Positions 43,712 to 52,142 of a DNA stretch of 64,000 nt are shown here, one piece after another. Every line of letters starts with the position of its first letter. Within the stretch, counting starts at the first letter, position 1. Source of the stretch: Streptomyces camelliae (lineage in GTDB: Bacteria; Actinomycetota; Actinomycetes; Streptomycetales; Streptomycetaceae); contig NZ_CP115300.1 of the NCBI RefSeq assembly GCF_027625935.1, positions 7,750,001-7,814,000 on the forward strand. Direction: 5' to 3'. A program made the translations under genes and the position numbers. Under the pieces are notes generated by a model, which saw only the letters and a program-made list of their open reading frames with translations, did not search any database and was not told where the DNA came from.

Positions 43712-43737
43712 ATCGCACTGCCGCCGCTGGAGGGGAC

Positions 43738-44967
43738 ATGGCCGAGTTCACCATGGAGCTGAACGACGAACAAAGGGAAGTCCGGGACTGGCTCCATGGC
43801 TTCGCCGCCGACGTGATCCGCCCCGCGGCCGCCGAGTGGGACGAGCGCGAGGAGACTCCCTGGCCGGTCATCCAGGAGGCCGCGAAGGTGGGCATCTACT
43901 CCCTCGACTTCTACGCGCAGCAGTACTTCGACCCCACCGGGCTCGGTATCCCGATGGCGATGGAGGAGCTGTTCTGGGGCGACGCGGGCATCGCCCTCTC
44001 CATTGTGGGCACGGGCCTCGCCGCCGTGGGCGTGCTCGCCAACGGAACCGAGGAGCAGATCGGCACCTGGATCCCGCAGATGTACGGCGACCAGAACGAT
44101 GTCAAGGTCGCCGCGTTCTGCTCCTCCGAGCCCGACGCCGGTTCCGACGTCGCCTCCATGCGCACGCGTGCCGTGTACGACGAGACGAAGGACGAGTGGG
44201 TGATCAACGGCACGAAGACCTGGGCGACCAACGGTGGCATTGCCAACGTCCATGTCGTCGTCGCCGTCGTCGACCCGGAGCTGGGCTCCAAGGGCCACGC
44301 CTCCTTCATCGTCCCGCCGGGCACCCCCGGTCTCGCGCAGGGCCAGAAGTTCAAGAAGCACGGCATCCGCGCCTCGCACACCGCCGAGGTCATCCTCGAC
44401 AACGTCCGGGTCCCCGGCTCCTGCCTGCTCGGCGGCAAGGAGAAGCTGGACGAGCGCCTCGCCCGCGCCCGCGAGAGGGCGAAGGCCGGCGGAGGGGAGC
44501 GTGTGAAGAACGCGGCGATGGCGACGTTCGAGGCGTCCCGCCCGGCCGTCGGCGCGATGGCGGTCGGCACGGCGCGCGCCGCGTACGAGGTCGCCCTGGA
44601 CTACGCGAAGACCCGCGAGCAGTTCGGCCGGCCGATCATCGACAACCAGGGCGTCGCCTTCCAGCTCGCCGACATGCGGACCCAGATCGACGCGGCCCGG
44701 CTGCTGGTCTGGCGCGCCTCCTGGATGGCGGTCAACGGCAAGCCGTTCACCGCCGCCGAGGGCTCCATGTCGAAGCTGTTCGCCAGCGAGACGGCCAAGA
44801 AGGTCACCGCCCAGGCCATCCAGATCCTCGGCGGCAACGGTTACACCCGTGAATACCCCGTCGAGCGCATGCACCGGGACGCGGCCATCTACACCATCTT
44901 CGAGGGCACGAGTGAGATCCAGCGCCTGGTCATCGCCCGCACCCTCTCGGGCATGCCTCTGCGCTAA
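43738..44967 (+). CDS. Acyl-CoA dehydrogenase (409 aa)
   Basis: FAD enzyme of fatty or branched acyl-CoA oxidation. [80 protein letters not shown] and the C-terminal [15 protein letters not shown] with the catalytic Glu are all typical. Its stop overlaps the end of the convergent cupin gene by 4 bp (shared CTAA). Probably regulated by the divergent TetR. Confidence 0.95.
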   Translation: MAEFTMELNDEQREVRDWLHGFAADVIRPAAAEWDEREETPWPVIQEAAKVGIYSLDFYAQQYFDPTGLGIPMAMEELFWGDAGIALSIVGTGLAAVGVLANGTEEQIGTWIPQMYGDQNDVKVAAFCSSEPDAGSDVASMRTRAVYDETKDEWVINGTKTWATNGGIANVHVVVAVVDPELGSKGHASFIVPPGTPGLAQGQKFKKHGIRASHTAEVILDNVRVPGSCLLGGKEKLDERLARARERAKAGGGERVKNAAMATFEASRPAVGAMAVGTARAAYEVALDYAKTREQFGRPIIDNQGVAFQLADMRTQIDAARLLVWRASWMAVNGKPFTAAEGSMSKLFASETAKKVTAQAIQILGGNGYTREYPVERMHRDAAIYTIFEGTSEIQRLVIARTLSGMPLR

Positions 44968-45485
44968 CGGTGCTTGAGCGGCGTCAGCTGCTCGATGTCG
45001 TACGTGGCCCGCAGCGCCTCGATCGCCTCCTGGTCCGGCGGGCCCCCGTTCCCCAGGATCTCCAGCAGCTCCTCGAAGTAGCGTTCGTGATCCGGCGGCG
45101 GACTCGCCTGGAAGAACATCTTCGCCGGCGTGTCCGTCGGGTTCGCGAACGCATGGGGGCAACCGGGCGGTACGACGATCACCGTACCCTGGGTCGCCCG
45201 GACCACCCTGTTGCCCGAACTCGACTGCCACTTCTGCCAGTTGTCGGGTGTGCGGACGAGCGGCTCGAAGGCGAGGACGTCGAGCTCGCCCTCCAGGACG
45301 TAGAACAGCTCCTCGCTGCGCGTGTGCACATGCGCACCCACGTCGAAACCCGGCGGGACCTCCACCTCGAAGGTGGAGGCCATCCGCGAGTGCATGCCGG
45401 TGACCTTGAACGTCACCCGCTGGGCCGGTGTCTCGACGACACGGCCGTGGCCCGGCGGTACGAGGAGTCCCTCGGTCCCGGTCAT
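44964..45485 (-). CDS. Cupin-domain protein of the pigment operon (173 aa)
   Basis: Single-cupin protein. Motif 1 is [17 protein letters not shown] and motif 2 [15 protein letters not shown], providing metal-ligand histidines and Glu. The wide [19 protein letters not shown] insert is between them. It starts 7 bp after the P450 gene and so belongs to rppA-P450. Cupin proteins of such clusters are candidate dioxygenases or cyclases acting on flaviolin, but the activity is not established here. Confidence 0.88.
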   Translation of the reverse strand: MTGTEGLLVPPGHGRVVETPAQRVTFKVTGMHSRMASTFEVEVPPGFDVGAHVHTRSEELFYVLEGELDVLAFEPLVRTPDNWQKWQSSSGNRVVRATQGTVIVVPPGCPHAFANPTDTPAKMFFQASPPPDHERYFEELLEILGNGGPPDQEAIEALRATYDIEQLTPLKHR

Positions 45486-45492
45486 CGCCCGC

Positions 45493-46707
45493 TCACCAGG
45501 TCACCGGTACGGCCTCGGGACCCCGGATCAGCGCGCCCTTCTTGAAGGGCACCTGCTCCGGCGGGACGGCCAGTCTGAGGCCCGGAATCCGGTCCAGCAG
45601 GGCGTCCACCATGAGTTCCTCCTCCAGCCGGGCCAGCATGTTGCCGGGGCAGAAGTGCGGGCCGAAACCGAAGGAGACATGGGGGTTGGGACTGCGCGAG
45701 AAGTCGATCGTCTCCGGGTCGGGGAAGACGTCCGGGTCGCGGTTGGCGGCCAGGTAGGAGTTGTACACCGCGTCGCCCGCGCGGATCCGCACGCCCCGGA
45801 TCTCCACGTCCACCAGGGCGATGCGGGACAGGCCGACCGCGTTGCGGTGCGGGATCCAGCGCAGGAGCTCGTCGATCGCCTTCGGGCGGATCTCCGGCTC
45901 CGCGCGCAGCCGGTCCACCAGGTCGGGGCGGGTCAGCAGCAGATAGAACATCTGGCCGCTGTTGTTGGTGACCGCCTCGCCGCCGATCTGGAGCAGCCCG
46001 GCCAGCCCGACCGCCTCCTCCAGGGTGATCTCACCCCGGCCGACCGCGGCGCCGAGCAGCGAGGTGACATCCTCGCCCGTGCTGTTCTCGCGCAGCCCGA
46101 TCAGGTCGGAGAAGTAGGCGGCCATCTCCCGCTTGGCCTTCTCGCTGACCTCCTTGCCGTTCGAGGAGGACAGGATGAGCTGCGTCCAGGTGTGCATGAC
46201 GTGCCGGTCGGCGGCCGGGACGCCCATCATCTCGCAGATCACCGCGATCGGGAACGGGCTGAGGATCGTGGCCGTGAGATCGGCCGGCGGGCCGTCCTGG
46301 AGGAGTTCGTCGATCAGCTCGTCCAGCATGGCCCGGGCCTTCTCCCGGACCCGCTCCACGCCCTTGGTGGTGAACGCGGGCGCCACCGAGCGGCGCAGCC
46401 GGGTGTGGTCGGGCGGGTCGAGGAAGCCGACCGCTCCCGGGTCCGGGATGAAGTGCGGGGCCAGCCGGGTGACCGGCTTGTCCATGACGGCCTCGCGGCT
46501 GAAGCGGGCGTCGTTGGTCACCATGCGTACGTCGTCGTACCGGGTCACCAGCCACGCCCAGCCCTCGCCGTTGGGCAACTGGATGCGGGTGACCGGTCCC
46601 TCGCTCATCAGCTCTCTCAGCACCGGGTCGAAGTCCGTCCCGGTCAGATCGAGCGCCGGCCAGTGCCGGATCGGGGGCAGGGTCTCGGTGAGCGTCTCTT
46701 CCGTCAT
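45493..46707 (-). CDS. Cytochrome P450, CYP158A family (404 aa)
   Basis: Heme monooxygenase next to rppA; the CYP158A2 enzyme of S. coelicolor couples flaviolin into dimers and trimers. Heme-binding motif FGFGPHFCPGN, ExxR helix DELLRWIPHR, and an I-helix reading LLQIGGEAVTNNSG, in which the usual catalytic Thr after the acidic residue is Ala, as is known for CYP158A2. Start MTEETLTETLPPI, 7 bp from the rppA stop. Needs ferredoxin and reductase from elsewhere. Confidence 0.92.
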   Translation of the reverse strand: MTEETLTETLPPIRHWPALDLTGTDFDPVLRELMSEGPVTRIQLPNGEGWAWLVTRYDDVRMVTNDARFSREAVMDKPVTRLAPHFIPDPGAVGFLDPPDHTRLRRSVAPAFTTKGVERVREKARAMLDELIDELLQDGPPADLTATILSPFPIAVICEMMGVPAADRHVMHTWTQLILSSSNGKEVSEKAKREMAAYFSDLIGLRENSTGEDVTSLLGAAVGRGEITLEEAVGLAGLLQIGGEAVTNNSGQMFYLLLTRPDLVDRLRAEPEIRPKAIDELLRWIPHRNAVGLSRIALVDVEIRGVRIRAGDAVYNSYLAANRDPDVFPDPETIDFSRSPNPHVSFGFGPHFCPGNMLARLEEELMVDALLDRIPGLRLAVPPEQVPFKKGALIRGPEAVPVTW

Positions 46708-46714
46708 GCCGTAC

Positions 46715-47779
46715 TCATGCCGTTTCTCGGTCGGAGCCGCGCCAGCGGCCCAGCGCCATTTCCGCGGTGATGCCGGGTCCGAACCCGGCGAGCAGCCCGC
46801 GTGCCCGGTGCTCGGCGCCGCCCTCGTCGAACATCCGGCGCAGCGCGTCCAGCACGACGCCGGAGGCGATGTTGCCGTACTCGGTGAGGGTGGCCCGGCT
46901 GAACCGGAACGCGTGCGGGTCGACCTGGAGGAACTTGCTCAGGTCGTCGAGGATGCGCGGCCCGCCCGCGTGGACGATGTAGAAGTCCAGGTCGGACGCG
47001 TCCCAGCCGTGCAGGCCCGCGAGGTCCTGCAGCGCCGGGGCGAGCGGCTCCATGGTGGCCGGCACCCGCTTGTCGAGCAGGAAGTGGAAGCCGGTCGCAC
47101 GGACGTCGTACATGATCCACTCTTCGGTCTTCGGGATCAGGTACGAGCCGTTGCGCTCCAGCTCGATGCCGGTGCCGCCCGTGCCGCGGACCACGGCGGC
47201 GGCTATGCCGTCACCGAACAGGCCGTTGGAGAGCAGCGAGCCGACGCCCAGGTCGGTGGGCTGGTAGCACAGCGAGCAGAACTCGCAGGCCACGATGAGC
47301 GCGTTGCTGTCGGGGTAGGCCGAGCAGAAGTCGTGGGCGCGGTTGATCGCCGCGCCGCCGGCCGCGCAGCCCAGCTGGGCTATGGGCAGCTGTCGTGTGG
47401 TGGGGTCGAAGTCCATTTCGTTGATCAGCCACGCCGTGAGCGAGGGCATCATGAAGCCCGTGCACGAGACGTAGATGATCACGTCGATGTCGGTGGTGAG
47501 GAGTTCCGCGTCGTCGAGCGCCCGCTGGATCACCGCGGGGACCCGGGCCTTCGCCTCGGCCTCGTAGAGCTTGTTGCGCTCCTCGAAGCCGGGGTGCTTG
47601 AGGGTCTCCTCGATGGGCTGCACGATGTGCCGGGTCTTGACGCCCGTGTTCGCGATCAGCCGTAGCGCGAGCGGCAGTTGTGGATGATCCGCGTGGCGGG
47701 AGCGCGCCAGCTCCAGCGTCTCCTCCATCGTGATCACGTGTTCCGGAACCGACACCGCCGGTCTGCACAAAGTCGCCAT
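46715..47779 (-). CDS. rppA: 1,3,6,8-tetrahydroxynaphthalene synthase, type III PKS (354 aa)
   Basis: Condenses five malonyl-CoA to THN, which oxidises to flaviolin. Catalytic triad Cys138 (QLGCAAGGAA), His270 (FYIVHAGGPR) and Asn303 (TLTEYGNIAS) at the same numbers as in characterised RppA. ATG 47779 (MATLCRPAVSVPEHVIT) is the family start; longer upstream frames are ignored. The final SDRETA tail is about 20 residues shorter than S. coelicolor RppA. First gene of rppA-P450-cupin. Confidence 0.96.
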   Translation of the reverse strand: MATLCRPAVSVPEHVITMEETLELARSRHADHPQLPLALRLIANTGVKTRHIVQPIEETLKHPGFEERNKLYEAEAKARVPAVIQRALDDAELLTTDIDVIIYVSCTGFMMPSLTAWLINEMDFDPTTRQLPIAQLGCAAGGAAINRAHDFCSAYPDSNALIVACEFCSLCYQPTDLGVGSLLSNGLFGDGIAAAVVRGTGGTGIELERNGSYLIPKTEEWIMYDVRATGFHFLLDKRVPATMEPLAPALQDLAGLHGWDASDLDFYIVHAGGPRILDDLSKFLQVDPHAFRFSRATLTEYGNIASGVVLDALRRMFDEGGAEHRARGLLAGFGPGITAEMALGRWRGSDRETA

Positions 47780-47829
47780 GAACCGTGCCTGCTTTCGCCG
47801 TCCGGAAGGCCTTCGCCCGCCGGTCAGAA

Positions 47830-47857
47830 GGTGGTTCACCTCAGGAGGTGGTCCACC
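47830..47857. promoter_or_regulatory. Near-perfect 28-bp dyad upstream of rppA
   Basis: GGTGG-TT-CACCT and AGGTG-GT-CCACC face each other across CAGG, matching at 10 of 12 positions of each arm. It lies 51 bp upstream of the rppA ATG on its template side and can fold into a strong RNA hairpin or serve as an operator. It is the only prominent structure in the 358-bp gap 47780-48137, which contains no gene. Confidence 0.6.
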
Positions 47858-48137
47858 CACGATCACCCGTCAGGGCGGCGATCTCTCGCCGGACTACTCC
47901 AGACCGGGGACACCCTGTCGGGGTCGGAGAAGAAGCCGCACGTCGCGCGGGGGAGAACAGCGCGACGGACAGGGTGATCCCGGCCGGCCGCCGGGCCCTC
48001 GACGGACGCGGTTCCGACCTGACGGCCGACGGACGGCGTCGGTGCGGGCAGCGATCGGCGGTGCAGGTTCTGGGCAGCCCTGAGCGTGGCCGCGACGAGT
48101 CACAGCGCACCTGCACCCGGTACGGGGTCGAAATCCC

Positions 48138-48371
48138 CTACGGCGTCCCACTGCTGTGCGCGATGCACGCCACGTCGATACGATCCGCGAGCTTGGCCAG
48201 CTCGATGGTGAGCGCGGCGACCGTGTCCTCGTCCAGCCCCTGCTCCCCGGCCTCCACAAGCCGCAGCCACCGCCCGCCCACGGTCCGCAGCAACCTGCTC
48301 ACATCGGCGGCAGCCACCTGCAAGGTCCCGCGGTCGTCGACGATCAGAGGCAGAGTCACTTCGCGGTTCAC
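48138..48371 (-). CDS. Small conserved-looking protein (77 aa)
   Basis: GTG 48371 starts VNREVTLPLIVDDRGTLQVAAADVSRLLRTVGGRWLRLVEAGEQGLDEDTVAALTIELAKLADRIDVACIAHSSGTP. It has a beta-strand opening and two amphipathic helices. The upstream residues of the open frame show no coding character. I do not recognise the family; a ribosome site is not obvious. It sits between rppA's promoter region and the semialdehyde dehydrogenase, in the same direction. Confidence 0.65.
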   Translation of the reverse strand: MNREVTLPLIVDDRGTLQVAAADVSRLLRTVGGRWLRLVEAGEQGLDEDTVAALTIELAKLADRIDVACIAHSSGTP

Positions 48372-48396
48372 AAATGGGATGGTAGCCCCGCAGCGC

Positions 48397-49782
48397 TCAC
48401 AGCCCCTGCCAAACGGTGGTGATGTTGCAGAACTCCCGGATTCCGTGCCCGGACAGCTCACGGCCGTACCCCGAGCGCTTGACACCGCCGAACGGGAACG
48501 CCGGGTGGGAGGCGGTCATCCCGTTGACGAACACCGAACCGGCCTCCAGATCGCGGGCGAACCGCGCCACCTCGTGCTCGTCCCGCGTCCACACGTTGGA
48601 ACTCAGCCCGAACGGCGAGTCGTTGGCGATGAGCAGCGCCTCGTCCAGGTCACCGGCCCGGTACAGCGTGGCCACCGGGCCGAACGCCTCCTCCCGGTGG
48701 ATGCGCATGTCCCGGTGGATGCCGGCGAGCACGGTCGGCGGGTAGTACCAGCCCGGCCCGTCCGGCCGCTGCCCCCCGCACAGCACCTCGGCCCCGCCGC
48801 GCCGGGCGTCGTCGACCAGTTCCTCCAGATCGGCGCGCCCCTGCTCGGAGGAGAGCGGCCCGACCTCGGTGTCCTCCTCCAGCGGGTCGCCGACCTTGAG
48901 CGCCTTCATGCCCGCGACGAACCTCTCGGCGAAGGCGTCGTACACGTCCGTGTGCACGATGAACCGCTTCGCGGCGATACACGACTGCCCGTTGTTCTGC
49001 ACGCGCGCGGTGACGGCGACCTCGGCGGCCCGGTCCACGTCGGCGGAGGGCAGCACGATGTACGGGTCGCTGCCGCCGAGCTCCAGCACCGTCTTCTTGA
49101 CCATCTCACCGGCCGTGGAGGCGACCGCCCGGCCCGCGGGCTCACTGCCCGTCAGGGTGGCCGCCTTCACCCGCTCGTCGCGCAGGATGTCGTCCACCGC
49201 GCCCGCCCCGATCAGCAGCGTCTGGAAGCAGCCCTCCGTGAAGCCCGCCCGGTGGAACAGGTCCTCCAGGTACAGGGCCGTCTGGGGCACGTTGGAGGCG
49301 TGTTTGAGCAGGCCCACGTTGCCCGCCATCAGCGCGGGCGCCGCGAACCGTACGACCTGCCAGAGCGGGAAGTTCCACGGCATGACCGCGAGCACCGGTC
49401 CGAGTGGCCGGTAGCGCACCCGGACCCGGGACGCCCCGGAGTCCTCGGCGTCCGAGGCGGCGGGCTCCTCGTCGGCCAGCAGGGCCTCGGCGTGCCCGGC
49501 GTACCAGCGCATCGCCTTCGCGCACTTCGCGGCCTCCGCGCGTGCCTGCCTGACCGGCTTGCCCATCTCCAGGGTCATGGTCCGGGCGATCTCCGGCTGG
49601 TCCTCGTCCAGCAGATCGGCGGCCTTGTCCATCAGGCGGGCCCGCTCGGCGAACGTGGTCGTCCGGTACGTGCGGAACGTGGCCTCGGCGAGCTGGAGCC
49701 GGCGCTGAAGCTCCTCCTCGCCCATGGGCTCGTACGTCTTGAGCGTCTCGCCGTTCGCCGGGTTCACCGTCGCGATGGGCAT
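48397..49782 (-). CDS. NAD(P)-dependent succinic semialdehyde dehydrogenase (461 aa)
   Basis: ALDH-superfamily enzyme of GABA degradation. Catalytic Cys in NNGQSCIAAKRFIV, general base Glu in VLELGGSDPYIVLPSADVD, cofactor-binding MPWNFPLWQVVRFAAPALMAGN and the end FPFGGVKRSGYGRELSGHGIREFCNI fit GabD2-like enzymes. ATG 49782 follows GGGAGG. Exact aldehyde substrate is inferred from the subfamily. Confidence 0.92.
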   Translation of the reverse strand: MPIATVNPANGETLKTYEPMGEEELQRRLQLAEATFRTYRTTTFAERARLMDKAADLLDEDQPEIARTMTLEMGKPVRQARAEAAKCAKAMRWYAGHAEALLADEEPAASDAEDSGASRVRVRYRPLGPVLAVMPWNFPLWQVVRFAAPALMAGNVGLLKHASNVPQTALYLEDLFHRAGFTEGCFQTLLIGAGAVDDILRDERVKAATLTGSEPAGRAVASTAGEMVKKTVLELGGSDPYIVLPSADVDRAAEVAVTARVQNNGQSCIAAKRFIVHTDVYDAFAERFVAGMKALKVGDPLEEDTEVGPLSSEQGRADLEELVDDARRGGAEVLCGGQRPDGPGWYYPPTVLAGIHRDMRIHREEAFGPVATLYRAGDLDEALLIANDSPFGLSSNVWTRDEHEVARFARDLEAGSVFVNGMTASHPAFPFGGVKRSGYGRELSGHGIREFCNITTVWQGL

Positions 49783-49857
49783 GGCTGACCTCCCTGGGAG
49801 CGGGCTTGTCTCGACCTTCGCGCGCGGGCGTGCTGTCCGCAACGCGTGAGCGCCTCC

Positions 49858-50331
49858 TCAGCCCGAGTGCTCCGCCAGCCGGTCGAGAAACGCCGCCTGC
49901 GCGCTGATGATCAGCTCCCGGGCCCGGTCGAGGCCCAGCCACGCCACCCGGTCCAGCTCGGGGAACTCCTGCACCCGGCCGGACCTCGGCGGCCACTCCA
50001 TGGTGAAGCTGCCGGGGTCGAAACCCGACAGGTCCAGGTCCGCCGCCACCGCCCACGCCGTGACGATCTTTCCGCCCCGCTGCACGACGTCGCCCAGCGG
50101 TACGGCCTCCCCGTCGGGCGGTGCCAGCCCCAGCTCCTCCCGGAACTCGCGCCGGGCCGCCTCCAAGGCGGGCTCGTCGGGTGCGTACTCGCCCTTGGGG
50201 ACCGTCCACGCCCCCGCGTCCTTCTTCGCCCACAGCGGGCCACCCATATGGCCCAGCAGCACCTGAAGTCCCTCGTCGGTGTGCCGGAACACCAGCAGTC
50301 CCGCGCTGCGCTTCGTCGCACGCGCCGTCAC
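49858..50331 (-). CDS. NUDIX hydrolase (157 aa)
   Basis: Pyrophosphohydrolase. The Nudix box is GEYAPDEPALEAARREFREELGLAPP (G-x5-E-x7-R-E-U-x-E-E-x-G-U complete). GTG 50331 has GGAGG 7 bp upstream and overlaps the end of the ligase gene by 4 bp. The RSAGLLVFRHTDEGLQVLLGHMGGPLWAKKDAGAWTVPKG start resembles diadenosine-polyphosphate hydrolases; co-location with a DNA ligase suggests nucleotide sanitation or repair. Confidence 0.92.
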   Translation of the reverse strand: MTARATKRSAGLLVFRHTDEGLQVLLGHMGGPLWAKKDAGAWTVPKGEYAPDEPALEAARREFREELGLAPPDGEAVPLGDVVQRGGKIVTAWAVAADLDLSGFDPGSFTMEWPPRSGRVQEFPELDRVAWLGLDRARELIISAQAAFLDRLAEHSG

Positions 50332-51866
50332 GGTGTGACCTCCGGGTGGGCCGCCAGCAGGGCCTCCACCGTATCGGCCTCCTCGGGCCGTTTGTCCTCG
50401 CGGTAGCGGACCACGCGGGCGAAGCGCAGGGTGACGCCGGCCGGGTAGCGGGAGGAGCGCTGCAGGCCGTCGTACGCGATCTCCACGACGAGTTCGGGGC
50501 GGACCCGGACCACCCAGCCGTCGTCCTCGACGGCCAGCTCCCGCAGCCGCTTCGTCTGCCAGGCGAGCATCACGTCGGTCATGCCCTTGAAGGTCTTGCC
50601 CAGCATGGCGAAGCCGCCGTCGGCGGTGCGGGCGCCCAGGTGGAGGTTGGAGAGCTTGCCGGTGCGGCGGCCGTGGCCCCACTCGGCGGCCAGCACCACC
50701 AGGTCGAGGGTGTGCACGGGCTTGACCTTCAGCCACGCGGCGCCGCGCCGGCCCGCGCTGTAGGGAGCGGCCAGCGCCTTCACCATCACGCCCTCGTGCC
50801 CGCGGGCCAGCGTCTCGGCGAGGAAGCGTTCCGCCTCCGCGATGTCCTTCGGTCCCCGCGCCACCGTACGACGCACCCGCATCGGCTCGGGCACCAGCCG
50901 CGCCAGCTCCGCGTGCCGCTCGGCGAACGGCAGGTCCAGCAGATCGCGGCCGGCGACGGCCAGGACGTCGAAGAAGACGGGGGAGACCGGGACCTGGCCC
51001 GCCGCCTTCGCCACGTCCGTGCGCGACCCGACCCGGCCCGCGGTCTCCTGGAAGGAGCGCGGGCGGCCGTCCGCGCCGAAGGAGATCACCTCGCCGTCCA
51101 GGACGAACTGATCAGCCGCCAACTCCCGTGCAATGGCGGTCACTTCGGGCATCCGGTCGGTGATGTCGTCCAGGGTGCGGGTGTGCACGCGGACCGCGTC
51201 GCCGTCCCGGTGGACCTGCACCCGGATGCCGTCCAGCTTCTCCTCCACCGCGCAGGCGCCCAGCTTGCGCACCGCCTCGGCGACCGAGGACGCGCTCTGC
51301 GCCAGCATCGGCAGCACCGGCCGGCCGACGGTGAGCCCGAACCGCTCCAGCGCCCCCGGCCCCTCGGCGAGCAGCGCCCGGGCGACCGTCTGCAGCGAAC
51401 CGGCGAGCATCACCGCCCGCCGCACGCGGGCCGGGTCCGCGCCGGTGGCCCGGGCGAGGCCCTCCACCGCGACCGCGTCCAGCGCGCCCTGCCGGACCTC
51501 GCCGGTGAGCAGCCCGCGCAGAAAGCGCTGCTCCTCCTCGGTGGCCGCACCCATCAGCGCGCCGACGATCCGGGTCCGCTCCGCCTGCGCGCCCGGCCCG
51601 GAGACCGCGCCCAGCTCGGTGAGCAGGGCGTCGACCTCCTGGACGGTGAGGGCGGGCCCGGCGGCCGGCGGCACGGCGCGGCTCAGCACCCTCCAGCCGA
51701 CACCGATCCGCCCCTGCGGCAGCCGTCCGGCCAGATACGGGATGACGATCGGCACGTCGTCCGCCGCCGCGTCCCGGAACAGCTCCGCGAGCAACTCCGT
51801 CTTACGGGACCGGGCCGCCGCCGCGGCGACGTCCCGGGACACCTGGGCGAGCCGGGCAAACAGCAT
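50328..51866 (-). CDS. ATP-dependent DNA ligase (512 aa)
   Basis: Covalent nucleotidyl transferase sealing nicks with ATP, distinct from the NAD-dependent LigA. Motif I is EEKLDGIRVQVH with adenylated Lys210; motif IIIa FDVLAVAGRDLLDLPF; motif IV HEGVMVKAL; motif V AWLKVKP. The N-terminal half is a DNA-binding domain (SRKTELLAELFRDAAADDVPIVIPYLAGRLPQGRIGVG). No polymerase or nuclease partner is fused. ATG 51866 gives the usual family length. Confidence 0.95.
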   Translation of the reverse strand: MLFARLAQVSRDVAAAAARSRKTELLAELFRDAAADDVPIVIPYLAGRLPQGRIGVGWRVLSRAVPPAAGPALTVQEVDALLTELGAVSGPGAQAERTRIVGALMGAATEEEQRFLRGLLTGEVRQGALDAVAVEGLARATGADPARVRRAVMLAGSLQTVARALLAEGPGALERFGLTVGRPVLPMLAQSASSVAEAVRKLGACAVEEKLDGIRVQVHRDGDAVRVHTRTLDDITDRMPEVTAIARELAADQFVLDGEVISFGADGRPRSFQETAGRVGSRTDVAKAAGQVPVSPVFFDVLAVAGRDLLDLPFAERHAELARLVPEPMRVRRTVARGPKDIAEAERFLAETLARGHEGVMVKALAAPYSAGRRGAAWLKVKPVHTLDLVVLAAEWGHGRRTGKLSNLHLGARTADGGFAMLGKTFKGMTDVMLAWQTKRLRELAVEDDGWVVRVRPELVVEIAYDGLQRSSRYPAGVTLRFARVVRYREDKRPEEADTVEALLAAHPEVTP

Positions 51867-51895
51867 GGAGCCATGGTCCACCAGGGACCGGACGG

Positions 51896-52142
51896 CTACA
51901 CCTCGGCCCGTGCACCGAGGTCCGCCATCAGCAGCTCCCCGTTGATCGCCGCGGTTGCGCTCCGCCGGGCGGGCCGCGGTGTGTCGGCGTTCGTCTGCGG
52001 CGTCATCGTGGCCGGTCACGCCCACGCGGCGGTAGCCGCATGTCAGACACGGCCCGCGCCCCTTCGGGGCGCTGTACCCGCGCCGTTACACGCTGACCGC
52101 CTCGTCGAGGTCCGCCATCAGCAGCTCCCCGTTGATCGCCGC
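51896..52142. repeat. 37-bp direct repeat: truncated copy of the reductase 3' end
   Basis: The block CGAGGTCCGCCATCAGCAGC and the 17 bases after it occur at 51916-51952 and again at 52106-52142, 190 bp apart. In the second copy it encodes AAINGELLMADL near the C-terminus of the reductase. The first copy, read on the minus strand, gives RSATAAINGELLMADLGARAEV followed by a stop at 51896, i.e. a detached C-terminal tail. It looks like the stump of a deleted tandem paralogue. Confidence 0.85.

Noticed and set aside
45493..47779. Large secondary-metabolite gene cluster
   Set aside because: Only the conserved three-gene pigment operon is present, with no further biosynthetic, resistance or regulatory genes around it.
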